Assembly: GCF_000710775.1 (NCBI RefSeq)
Contig: NZ_JOJP01000001.1
Coordinates: 2,662,001 to 2,705,545, forward strand
From: Endozoicomonas elysicola
Lineage (GTDB): Bacteria > Pseudomonadota > Gammaproteobacteria > Pseudomonadales > Endozoicomonadaceae
DNA length: 43,545 nt
Reading direction: 5' to 3'
Part shown: in pieces, positions 1 through 7,758 of the stretch
Position numbering within the stretch: the first letter of the stretch is position 1
How the letters are laid out: each line of letters opens with the position of its first letter
Position numbers and translations under genes: made by a program
Notes under the pieces: generated by a model
Database searches by the model: none
What the model was told of the DNA's origin: nothing
The model's input: the letters and a program-made list of their open reading frames with translations, nothing else

Positions 1-147
1 TTTTTTTTGCGTCTCATGACCGCAGCTACTGCAGTAATGGATAGAGGATCCTGTCATCAATCGTCACTCCTTGTTTCTGGCAGACTGGTAGAGAGAAACA
101 GTACCAGCGTAACAAACCCTTAAAGATGAACAAACTGTTTTACATAA
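1..147. repeat. Left arm of a perfect 147-bp inverted repeat
   Basis: Positions 1-147 are the exact reverse complement of 253-399, with a 105-bp spacer (148-252). The arm carries a minus-strand copy of the first 19 codons of the Nudix gene, its ribosome binding site and its leader. It runs to the window edge, so its true length is unknown. Such a perfect long inverted repeat at a sequence end can be a fold-back assembly or amplification artefact, or a genuine recent inverted duplication. Confidence 0.95.
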
Positions 148-252
148 CACTATCCTAGAGTACTTGTGGAAGATGTTGAGATCGATATTATGATAAGAAT
201 GCTTTTTGTCGGCTGCTGACCAATAGGTGAGTTATTAATTCTTCGTCGTGTA

Positions 253-399
253 TTATGTAAAACAGTTTGTTCATCTTTAAGGGTTTGTTACGCTGGTACT
301 GTTTCTCTCTACCAGTCTGCCAGAAACAAGGAGTGACGATTGATGACAGGATCCTCTATCCATTACTGCAGTAGCTGCGGTCATGAGACGCAAAAAAAA
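253..399. repeat. Right arm of the 147-bp inverted repeat
   Basis: This is the exact reverse complement of 1-147. It includes the leader, the ribosome binding site (AAGGAG at 328-333) and the first codons of the Nudix gene at 343. The identity ends inside the coding sequence at an A8 run (392-399). Confidence 0.95.
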
Positions 400-903
400 G
401 TTCCTGAGGGTGATCATCGCCTTCGGGATGTGTGTGATCACTGTCAAACTATTCATTACCAGAACCCCAGGGTTGTGACTGGATGCCTTCCGGTTTATAA
501 GGACAAAGTGTTGATGTGTAAGCGGGCAATAGAACCCAGGAAAGGGTTCTGGACACTGCCTGGGGGGTTCATGGAGTTAGGCGAAACCATAGAGGAAGGG
601 GCGGCCAGAGAAACCAGGGAAGAAGCCTGTGCCCAGGTCACCATTGAGTCACTGTATATGCTTTTTAATGTGGTTCATGTTGGGCAGCTGTCGGCTTTCT
701 TTCTGGCGAAAATGGAGAGCCCAGAGTTTGCACCCGGGGAAGAGAGTGAAGATGTTGCCCTGTTTTCCGAGGATGAAATTCCGTGGGATCAGCTGGCATT
801 TTCTACGATTGGCCGTACCCTGCGCCATTACTTTGAAGATCGGCGGGAAGGCTTGTTTCCCATGCGGTTGGAGTATGTTACTCCTCCGGATCAGAGAGCT
901 TGA
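343..903 (+). CDS. Nudix hydrolase with N-terminal zinc ribbon
   Basis: A 186-residue protein with two recognisable parts. The N-terminal zinc ribbon has Cys9, Cys12, Cys31 and Cys34. The Nudix box is complete: Gly75, Glu81, Arg89, Glu90, Glu93 and Glu94, in the GX5EX7REXXEE pattern. Members hydrolyse nucleoside diphosphates linked to another moiety; the substrate cannot be read from the sequence. The ATG at 343 is preferred over the TTG at 340 because AAGGAG lies 9 nt upstream of it. The 5' end of the gene lies inside the right arm of the inverted repeat, so its first 19 codons are duplicated at the window edge. The family call is firm; the role is unknown. Confidence 0.9.
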   Translation: MTGSSIHYCSSCGHETQKKVPEGDHRLRDVCDHCQTIHYQNPRVVTGCLPVYKDKVLMCKRAIEPRKGFWTLPGGFMELGETIEEGAARETREEACAQVTIESLYMLFNVVHVGQLSAFFLAKMESPEFAPGEESEDVALFSEDEIPWDQLAFSTIGRTLRHYFEDRREGLFPMRLEYVTPPDQRA

Positions 904-1276
904 CTGGGTAAAGGTCAAAGGCAGGTATTTCATAAGGATGAGCTTGGCGGAGAGCTTGAACTACCTGCTTTAAAAATCGTTTCTCGCAGATCATTTCAAC
1001 TTTCCAGGTTTCTTCCCTGTGTACTTCTCCTGATTTTCCGGAAAATGGCGTGCTGCCTTCAAGCGGGCGAAACTGCCCTGTTCCCAGGGTTTGCCAGCAA
1101 CAGCAATCATACTGGCCATAACGTCCCGCACCCGCTATGAACATTGCGTTTTTAACAGGTTCCAGAAATGGCGAAGGAACCATTACACAGATCTTATAAA
1201 TCACATCTTCCGGGTGAATACTGTCTGATTCTGAAGAGAGTGATTCTTGTGTTAGAGGTGTGGGTGGTTCCTGCAT
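878..1276 (-). CDS. NIF3-like/YqfO-type small protein
   Basis: A 132-residue protein. From about residue 26 it resembles the short gammaproteobacterial YqfO/NIF3-like family: a YKICVMVP-type start, then AGAGRYGQYDCCCWQT, a GQFRPLEGSTPF stretch and a C-terminal QAHPYEIPAFDL. These correspond to the inserted domain of NIF3 proteins, which has a PII/CutA-like fold. The function is not established. The ATG at 1276 adds about 25 residues to the usual family start; a GTG at about residue 25 would fit family length but has poor ribosome-binding-site spacing. The gene starts 6 bp after the stop of the acyltransferase gene on the same strand, so the two are probably cotranscribed. Its 3' end overlaps the end of the convergent Nudix gene by 26 bp. 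Confidence 0.8.
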   Translation of the reverse strand: MQEPPTPLTQESLSSESDSIHPEDVIYKICVMVPSPFLEPVKNAMFIAGAGRYGQYDCCCWQTLGTGQFRPLEGSTPFSGKSGEVHREETWKVEMICEKRFLKQVVQALRQAHPYEIPAFDLYPVKLSDPEE

Positions 1277-1282
1277 ATCTAT

Positions 1283-2473
1283 TTATGATCCATACCTGAA
1301 TCGATTGATGACCGGCTGTGCGTACATTCTCAAGAACCATGGGCGGTATACTTCGGGGCAACGCTCCAGGTGTCGGGTGAACTCATCGCGCTTCTTTTTC
1401 AGGTCGGTATCAGGGAAAAGCGTTGAAATATCTGGAACCTGTATAGCGGGTTCCTGTTTGATTACATTATTGCCAATAGCTTCCCAGGCAAACAGGTTGG
1501 ATGGCTGCAGTTTATAGTTATGGTGGATCTGGTGGTCGACTTCTTTGGCTACCGAAATGGCATTTTCAAGGTTTTGTGGCGCTTGTTTTCCTGATAATGG
1601 TTTGCCAAACGCAACATGAACATGACCTTTATATCCCTCAATCCCCATGACGATACTTTTCAGGTCTTCGTCGTCTGCTTTCAGGTATTCTCCGGTCTGC
1701 TGCTTTTCGAAGAGTTCTCGAGCCTTGCTGCAGTCACAGGGATCAAACTCATAAGAAATAGATACTGGCACAATATTCAATGAGCGGATGTTATCAGCAA
1801 ACGCCGTTTGCTTATCGCGGCGGCTGACATTAAACATCTTGATGATTGCCGGGTCAGTCTGATCATTGCCATCCTTTGCCCGACCTTCACTCTGGGCTAT
1901 CCAAACGGGCTGGCCGGAATCAATGCAGTGATGGATATAAGCAGAGAGATTCTGGAAAGCGGTCAGTTTTTCTCTGCGGCCAGTGAGAGAGCGTTTCACA
2001 ATAAAACTTTTGTTCAGGCGCATCAGGTCGCTGACATAAGGGCGTTTAATCAAGTTATCGCCAATGGCTATCTGGCAGGTTTCCATGCCATTTTGATAAA
2101 GGGCGTAGTTCACCAGAGCAGGGTCAAGAACAATATCTCGATGGTTTGACAGAAAAAGATAGGCTTTATCTTTTTTCAGGTGCTCAAGGCCTGAAAAGGT
2201 AACCTTGTCGGTGGTTGTTTTGATCACTCGAGTCAGGTACGGTTCGATGATGCTCTGGAAGTCCCTGACATTTTGAATGTGCCGCGTTTTATGCTTCAGG
2301 ACCATGGCCGTGAGCCATGTCATAATGCCGGAAAATTTCCGGGTTAAGTCAGGGTGGCGATGTTGTGCCATAACGCTGAGGAGGTCTTTGTTTTGTAAAA
2401 GACGTGCCAGTGTTGGTCTGACCTCATGGTCGTGGTAAGGGCGAATATCGTCAAAAGCTTCCATTGGTGCCAA
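1283..2473 (-). CDS. 1-acylglycerol-3-phosphate acyltransferase-like protein
   Basis: A 396-residue member of the glycerolipid acyltransferase superfamily (PlsC/PlsB-like). The acyltransferase core starts near residue 95. It contains SNHRDIVLD, which carries the catalytic His and an Asp, and further on SEGRAKDG, which corresponds to the substrate-binding EGR block. Known members transfer an acyl chain to lysophosphatidate or glycerol-3-phosphate at the inner membrane. The His-to-Asp spacing is H-x5-D rather than the usual H-x4-D, which may be a subfamily trait. A long N-terminal extension (about 90 residues) has no motif I can name. It is the first gene of a two-gene minus-strand operon with the NIF3-like gene. 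Confidence 0.8.
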   Translation of the reverse strand: MAPMEAFDDIRPYHDHEVRPTLARLLQNKDLLSVMAQHRHPDLTRKFSGIMTWLTAMVLKHKTRHIQNVRDFQSIIEPYLTRVIKTTTDKVTFSGLEHLKKDKAYLFLSNHRDIVLDPALVNYALYQNGMETCQIAIGDNLIKRPYVSDLMRLNKSFIVKRSLTGRREKLTAFQNLSAYIHHCIDSGQPVWIAQSEGRAKDGNDQTDPAIIKMFNVSRRDKQTAFADNIRSLNIVPVSISYEFDPCDCSKARELFEKQQTGEYLKADDEDLKSIVMGIEGYKGHVHVAFGKPLSGKQAPQNLENAISVAKEVDHQIHHNYKLQPSNLFAWEAIGNNVIKQEPAIQVPDISTLFPDTDLKKKRDEFTRHLERCPEVYRPWFLRMYAQPVINRFRYGS

Positions 2474-2852
2474 TGCTATGTATAAAGCGGTTAAAAAATC
2501 GTTATTGATCGCCAGTTTATTATATTACATTCATTAATTACTGGTCTGTATAGACAGTGTCGCTTAATGTAACCGAGGCTGACTGGCCTTACAATGAGAG
2601 ATCTTTTGCAGCTGTTGAATGCAGTTTTAAGCATTCTTCTGCTTATGGTGGTTCGGTAAGTCTGCAAAATAGCGTTTGAAAATAATATAATTGTGTTGCT
2701 TTCGGTTCTGTTGACATAAGGTTCCTTTCTCAGCGCAAGCCCTTTGGGCGGGGCGCCCCGCTGGGTTTGGAGGCTTATGTCAACAGAGCCTAGACATAAG
2801 TTCGTCAGAATCAGGCCTTCCTATAAAAAAGCCAGAAAAGCAGAGGTTGTTC
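2474..2852. other. Intergenic region between divergent genes
   Basis: About 380 bp between the acyltransferase (minus) and Sel1 (plus) genes. It must hold both promoters. The only clear structure is the palindromic dispersed repeat at 2704-2790; no convincing open reading frame is present. Confidence 0.6.
2704..2790. repeat. Dispersed palindromic repeat, copy 1
   Basis: An 87-bp element with terminal inverted arms: GGTTCTGTTGACATAAG at 2704-2720 pairs with CTTATGTCAACAGAGCC at 2774-2790, with one mismatch. Inside is a perfect 14-bp GC-rich palindrome, GCGGGGCGCCCCGC (2748-2761). A related 83-bp copy is at 28719-28801. The arms and the segments next to them are conserved and the centre has diverged. 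It resembles a REP/MITE-type element; no coding capacity is seen. Confidence 0.8.
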
Positions 2853-3437
2853 ATGTTTAAGCAGTGTAGATGTGCTGTCGGTGTGATTGTCGTGTTGGCT
2901 TCAGTTGCCGGGCCGGTCTGGTCTGCAACACTCGCCGATGAGCTCATTGTGCAAAAAGAACAGCCTGTTTCCAGTAAGGCTCAGGGGCAGTTGGCGGAGG
3001 CTATTCAACTGTTGCAGTCTGCGCAGCAAACAAGTTCAGCTAAGGCCATTAATTCTTTGCAGCGAGTGGCCAGTGTGGGCAATCGTCAAGCTCGTGCAGA
3101 AGCATGGCTCTGGCTGGGTAGGGCATACCGGGATGGTCTGGCAGGCACGGGTAAAGATGCTGGTATGGCTTTTGATTTTTTCAAAAAGGCTGCAGGGCGG
3201 GAAGGGCTCAATGTCGAAGCTCAATATGAACTGGGTAGGGCTTATTTAAATGGGGAGGGAACTGATCGTAACCTGATAGCCGCTTATATGTGGACTGAAC
3301 TTAGCCTGCATACGTCATCAAAAATGTCTTCTTCTGCTGAAGATCAGAAAACCAGGCTGGTAAAGATGCTCAATGAAGCACAGTTAGAAAAAGCCAGAGA
3401 ACTGGTTAATCAATTGGAAACACTGTATCTGAAATGA
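2853..3437 (+). CDS. Exported Sel1-repeat protein
   Basis: A 194-residue protein. It begins with a signal peptide (MFKQCRCAVGVIVVLASVAG, probable cleavage after VWSA). Two Sel1-like repeats follow, roughly residues 85-120 and 121-160, recognisable from ARAEAWLWLGRAYRDG, AFDFFKKAAG and AQYELGRAYLNGEG. Sel1 repeats are TPR-like helical pairs that usually mediate protein-protein contacts; the protein is probably periplasmic. The ATG at 2853 is preferred over the TTG at 2847 because AGAGG (2842-2846) lies 6 nt upstream. The next gene starts 28 bp downstream. Confidence 0.85.
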   Translation: MFKQCRCAVGVIVVLASVAGPVWSATLADELIVQKEQPVSSKAQGQLAEAIQLLQSAQQTSSAKAINSLQRVASVGNRQARAEAWLWLGRAYRDGLAGTGKDAGMAFDFFKKAAGREGLNVEAQYELGRAYLNGEGTDRNLIAAYMWTELSLHTSSKMSSSAEDQKTRLVKMLNEAQLEKARELVNQLETLYLK

Positions 3438-3465
3438 ACAGTATCTGAGATGAATAGTATCTGAA

Positions 3466-3696
3466 ATGATTAAAGTCTACAGTCCGGCAAATTTGGTTGA
3501 AGCGCAGTGCTTGAAAGACCTGCTTATGAGTCGTCATATTTTCTGTCATTTGTCGGGCGTCGACTTGATCGGAGCGATGGGTGAGTTACCTGCCATTGGT
3601 TTGCTGGGGTTGTATGTTGATGATGATGATGCCGGCCTTGCCAAAGAGTTGATTGAAGATTATCTGAATGCTGAGCCGGTGCCGGGGGAAGAGTAG
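3466..3696 (+). CDS. DUF2007-family small protein
   Basis: A 76-residue protein of the DUF2007 (putative signal transducing protein) type. Signs are the MIKVYSPANLVEAQCLKDLL start, the central hydrophobic segment, and a C-terminal acidic helix with the pattern VDDDDAGLAKELIEDY. The family is a small alpha/beta fold without established biochemistry. It lies 28 bp after the Sel1 gene and 2 bp before the SRAP gene, so the three may form one transcription unit. Confidence 0.85.
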   Translation: MIKVYSPANLVEAQCLKDLLMSRHIFCHLSGVDLIGAMGELPAIGLLGLYVDDDDAGLAKELIEDYLNAEPVPGEE

Positions 3697-3698
3697 TC

Positions 3699-4304
3699 AT
3701 GTGCAGCCGTTACTCCTTTAACTTGTCCAGGGTTGATCTCGGCTTTCTTGGTATTAAAGATACAGTATCGCAAAAGCCGGTTCAGCAGGTCGTTCCTGGT
3801 CAGCGGGTATGGCTGGTTCGGCACAATGACAATGGTGTTCCTGAGCTGGCTCAGGCCAAGTGGGGGCTTGCTCCTTCATGGCTGCAGGATTTCTCCCGTG
3901 TTCAAATCAATGCCCGTGTTGAGACCGCACCCGAGTCGAGAATGTTCAAAAATGCCTGGCAGCACAGGCGTTGCCTGATTTTGGCTGATAGCTACTACCA
4001 ATGGCACATGGCTCCGGGGAATCGGCGTCAGTTATGGCGCATCGGCGCAAGAAATAATTCCCTGATACTAATGGCTGGGCTTTGGGAGCGGTATCGGGTT
4101 GACAGTACACTCTCTTTTGATTCCTGTGCTGTTTTGACCATGCCTGCAATGCCTCAGTTAAGGTTGATAGCTGAAAGGATGCCCGCTCTGGTCATGGCCC
4201 AGTATGCAGACAATTGGCTGTCAGGCTTACCTTTTGATATTGATAACTTTTCTGCTTCTCTTACAGACTTTTCCTTTCATAGTCAGAATATTCTAAAACG
4301 CTGA
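3699..4304 (+). CDS. SRAP (YedK/HMCES-type) protein with altered active site
   Basis: A 201-residue SOS-response-associated peptidase (SRAP) homologue. Family members use Cys2 to form a covalent crosslink with abasic sites in single-stranded DNA, protecting them. Cys2 is present (MCSRY), as are the DNA-binding Asn (N71 in INARVETA) and the SRMFKNAWQ block. Two catalytic positions differ. The Glu of the usual FYEW/WFEW motif is Gln101 (YYQW), and the His of the usual IHDRxP motif is Ala158 (IAERMP). In YedK/HMCES these Glu and His residues assist crosslink chemistry and reversal. The protein may therefore be a slower, irreversible or DNA-binding-only variant. The start is fixed by the need for Cys at position 2. 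It follows the DUF2007 gene with a 2-bp gap. Confidence 0.9.
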   Translation: MCSRYSFNLSRVDLGFLGIKDTVSQKPVQQVVPGQRVWLVRHNDNGVPELAQAKWGLAPSWLQDFSRVQINARVETAPESRMFKNAWQHRRCLILADSYYQWHMAPGNRRQLWRIGARNNSLILMAGLWERYRVDSTLSFDSCAVLTMPAMPQLRLIAERMPALVMAQYADNWLSGLPFDIDNFSASLTDFSFHSQNILKR

Positions 4305-4363
4305 CTTTCAGGTCATGAGAATCTCCATTCACTGCTGAAATGCTGGTCTATCATTAGCGTTCG

Positions 4364-7300
4364 TTGTGGCCGTGTGCAGTGAACCCAGTGCAATTTTCCA
4401 TTAGAAAAAAAATCATTTTTTTTACTGTCGTGCCTGTCACGCTTCTTTACAACCTGATATTTGGCATCCACCTCTATTTCTCGCTCAAGCAGGCTACGGA
4501 TGCAGTAGCTAAAGGGTTGATTGAGCAGGTTTGGCATAATGCCGGCAAGATTGACAGTCATACACAGCAGCTAATGACAGTGACCTCTTTCATGGCTGAC
4601 ATGCTGAGCCGGATGCCGGTGACTGATCACGCCATGATTAAACACTTTCTCAGTGATCTGGTTGAAAGGAATCCTCTTGTCCGTGGCTTTACCTATGTCA
4701 AGCTGGGGAGCAGCTTTCAGCATTGGGATGTTTTTCATGCTTATATGGGGGATGGCGAGGTCAAGCTGGATGAAACCGTTGATACCGGTTTGTTTCCTGC
4801 CCAGTTCTGGTGGGCGAATCAGGGTATGCAGAAAACAGGGTTCTGGACCTCGCCAAGGGGGGCTGCTGATACAGGCTGGGCAGTCAGTTATATTGTACCG
4901 GTTTTTTCAGAAAGCACCCTTTATGGCTATTTCTGGATGGATATCAATCTTGCTGATTTGAGGAATCAGTTGGTCGAAAATACCACTGGGAATGCCAGTT
5001 TTTCTATCGTTAATGGTGCAGGCGAATACCTTCAGACGGACAGTGAAACACCAAAGCGTTATCAGCTAAACAGTATTCACCAGAGCCAGTTTTATTATGG
5101 CTCCCCCGGGTTGTGGAGCGACCTGGAAGAGTTGATTGAAAGGGGTGAGCCGGCTTTCCGTCATAAGTGGGTTCCCGTTCGGCAAAATGAGTATTGGCTG
5201 ATGGGAGCCCCTATTAAATCGGCTTCCTGGTGGATGATCAGTTATGCCCCCAGGGAAACAGTGCTTGCACCTGTTATTGATCAGGCGCAGATCAATGCAT
5301 TGTTGATGATACTCTCCCTGACACTGATATTTACCTGTGCCAGCCTGGTGTCTGTACGAATTACCCGTCCGATTGTTCGGCTGAAACGGGCAATGGATGA
5401 TTTTACCTATCGTCAGGTAAAGCCGGTTATTACCCATATCAGTAGAGATGAAATTGGCAGTTTAACGGAAAGCTTTCAGCAGCTGGTGAACAAGCTTGCC
5501 GATCGAGAGAAAGCACTTCACAAGGCCAGAGCCAGTAATATAGGGCATTTGCTTGAGCGATTGAGGGGAAACTACTTTTATTTCAATCTCAATAAAGATG
5601 GTTGTGTTACCCATGTCAGCCCTTCAATAGAAGCCATACTGGGTTACTCGCAGAGTGAATTTCTTCGTCCACTTATTGGTTATCTGGCCACTCAGGACAG
5701 TAAGTTTCGTTTTCGGGATCAATTTCGGGAGGCCAAGCAGGGGCGATGGGGGGATACCTTTGAACTGGATATCAGGCACCTTAATGGCAGTATTCGCAGG
5801 CTTGAAATCTTCTGGAGTGATATGGGGGACCTGCCAGGCAAGCAGTATCTTGTTGAGGGGTTGGCGAATGATATTACCGACCGGGTAAGTGATACCAAAA
5901 AATTCAAGCTGCTTCTCGACAGTGCACCTGATGCTACGATCATCGCAACGCCTGAAGGTATTATTGGTATGGCCAATAGCAGGACGGAAGACTTGTTTGG
6001 CTTCCACCGGGAAGACCTTGTCAATATGCCCTTGAGCCTGCTTACGCCACTGGAAAACCGGTTAGGTCATCCTCTGCTTGGAGATCTGGAAAAGGCCAGT
6101 TGGGAGCAATTATGTCTCGTGGGTTATGAGTCCAGAGGAATCGATCGTAAAGGTCGGGTTTTCCCGGTAGAGATCACCAGTAATCCCTTGAAAACCGATG
6201 ATGGTCTGCTTATTTCCATGGTGGCTCGTGATATCACTGAGCGTAAGCGTATCGAGCATGAGTTGATGAGGGCTAAGGAGGAGGCTGAGCGAGCCAATCT
6301 GGCCAAAGGGCTTTTTCTGTCAAATATGAGCCATGAACTGAGAACGCCTTTGAACGGTGTACTGGGTAATGCTCAGCTATTACTGAGAAATCTTTCATTA
6401 TCTTCTGCCCAGAGAAAAAGTCTGAATACTATTGAGGCCAGTGGGCAGCACTTACTTTCACTGATTAACGATATTCTTGATTTAACCAAAATTGAATCCA
6501 GTCAGATTGAGTTGCATCCCTCTGCGGTAAGGCTTATGGAGTTGCTACGGGGGGTGCGCAACATTTTGATGGAGAGAGCTGCTAGCAAGGGGCTTGAGTT
6601 ACGCCTTCTGCCTATTGGTCCTTTGCCGGAAATTGTCATGCTGGATGAAATCAAGGTTCGACAGGTATTGTTGAATCTTCTCAGTAACGGCGTTAAATAT
6701 ACCGTCAAAGGCTGGGTGGAGTGCAGGGTTTCTGTAGAGCGAAAGGATATCGTTTTTGAAGTACGTGACACCGGAGTTGGTATTGCTCATGAGGATCTGG
6801 AAAAGGTTTTTGAGCCTTTTCGTCAGGTGCATCTGGGGCTTCAGATTGGCGGCTCAGGTCTTGGGCTGGCCATCAGCCGAAGGTTGGTCTCGGCAATGGG
6901 AGGAGAGCTTGATGTTACCAGTGAGCCGGGTAAGGGGAGTCGGTTTATATTTACTTTGCCACTTGTCAGGGGCAGCTTTGAAGCTCTGAAAGAACACCAG
7001 CGTCTATTGCCGGGTTCGATTTATGTCCATTTGGAAGAGCGATGCCATGGGGTTCGAGTACTGGTTGTGGATGATGTTGAAAGCAACCGGGATATGATGG
7101 CAGGGTTGCTTGATTCTGCCGGCTTCAGAGTTGATATAGCTTGTAATGGGCTTCAGGCGCTGGAAGCTGTGAAACAAGTAGATTTTGACTTGATTTTGAT
7201 GGATATCTCCATGCCGGTGATGGATGGCGTGACTGCGATCAAGCATGTCAGGAAACTTCCCGGAAAATCTGAAATCAAAGTGGTGGCTGTAACGGCCAGT

Positions 7301-7687
7301 GTCAGTCATGAGGCTCGGGAGCGATTACTAAGTCAGGGGTTTGATGAATATATTGGTAAGCCTCTCGATGCAGGGCTGATGTTTGATAAAATTCGATGCC
7401 TGCTGGGGATTGATTACATCACGGCGTCCCCAAAGCCGGAGTGGAATGAGGATATTTTGCTGCAAAGGCTCAAAGACATGCATATGGATGCATTTGCCCA
7501 TTCCACTATTTCTGCTTTTGAACAGGGGGATCTCGAATGTCTGGAGCAGGCTCTTCACGCATTTGAGGGTGATGCTGAGCTGGCAGATGTTGTCGGATTT
7601 TTACTAACGCTGACGGCTGATATGGATATTGCCAGGCTGGAGAATTTTATTGGGCAGCTTGTGGAAAATTTTGGCAAAGAGTCTTGA
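4364..7687 (+). CDS. Hybrid sensor histidine kinase (HAMP-PAS-PAS-HisKA-HATPase-REC)
   Basis: About 1107 residues, inner membrane. Order: TM1 (about 17-40), a large periplasmic sensor region (about 41-308, Cache-like by position), TM2 (about 309-331), HAMP (about 330-385), PAS (about 395-505), PAS (about 515-630), HisKA with phospho-acceptor His657 in FLSNMSHELRTPLNG, HATPase with N-box NLLSNGVKYT, DTGVGI and GSGLGLAIS, then a receiver domain (about 897-1015) with VLVVDD and phospho-acceptor Asp947 (LMDISMP), and KPLD. The last 90 residues are helical and lack an obvious Hpt histidine motif. No ATG is available; starts are TTG 4364, GTG 4379 or GTG 4388, none with a strong ribosome binding site. 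No partner response regulator lies next to it, so it probably feeds an unlinked pathway. Confidence 0.92.
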   Translation: MWPCAVNPVQFSIRKKIIFFTVVPVTLLYNLIFGIHLYFSLKQATDAVAKGLIEQVWHNAGKIDSHTQQLMTVTSFMADMLSRMPVTDHAMIKHFLSDLVERNPLVRGFTYVKLGSSFQHWDVFHAYMGDGEVKLDETVDTGLFPAQFWWANQGMQKTGFWTSPRGAADTGWAVSYIVPVFSESTLYGYFWMDINLADLRNQLVENTTGNASFSIVNGAGEYLQTDSETPKRYQLNSIHQSQFYYGSPGLWSDLEELIERGEPAFRHKWVPVRQNEYWLMGAPIKSASWWMISYAPRETVLAPVIDQAQINALLMILSLTLIFTCASLVSVRITRPIVRLKRAMDDFTYRQVKPVITHISRDEIGSLTESFQQLVNKLADREKALHKARASNIGHLLERLRGNYFYFNLNKDGCVTHVSPSIEAILGYSQSEFLRPLIGYLATQDSKFRFRDQFREAKQGRWGDTFELDIRHLNGSIRRLEIFWSDMGDLPGKQYLVEGLANDITDRVSDTKKFKLLLDSAPDATIIATPEGIIGMANSRTEDLFGFHREDLVNMPLSLLTPLENRLGHPLLGDLEKASWEQLCLVGYESRGIDRKGRVFPVEITSNPLKTDDGLLISMVARDITERKRIEHELMRAKEEAERANLAKGLFLSNMSHELRTPLNGVLGNAQLLLRNLSLSSAQRKSLNTIEASGQHLLSLINDILDLTKIESSQIELHPSAVRLMELLRGVRNILMERAASKGLELRLLPIGPLPEIVMLDEIKVRQVLLNLLSNGVKYTVKGWVECRVSVERKDIVFEVRDTGVGIAHEDLEKVFEPFRQVHLGLQIGGSGLGLAISRRLVSAMGGELDVTSEPGKGSRFIFTLPLVRGSFEALKEHQRLLPGSIYVHLEERCHGVRVLVVDDVESNRDMMAGLLDSAGFRVDIACNGLQALEAVKQVDFDLILMDISMPVMDGVTAIKHVRKLPGKSEIKVVAVTASVSHEARERLLSQGFDEYIGKPLDAGLMFDKIRCLLGIDYITASPKPEWNEDILLQRLKDMHMDAFAHSTISAFEQGDLECLEQALHAFEGDAELADVVGFLLTLTADMDIARLENFIGQLVENFGKES

Positions 7688-7715
7688 TGAAGAGTTATTA
7701 AAAATGCGGTGAGAA

Positions 7716-7750
7716 ACAGTTTTCAGCCAGTAGAGCTGACTGAAAACTGT
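7716..7750. terminator. Hairpin between convergent genes
   Basis: ACAGTTTTCAG (7716-7726) pairs perfectly with CTGAAAACTGT (7740-7750) across a 13-nt loop. It lies between the stops of the sensor kinase (plus) and the TRAP permease (minus). There is no clear T tract on either side, so its activity as an intrinsic terminator is uncertain. Confidence 0.5.
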
Positions 7751-7758
7751 GAGTAGAG

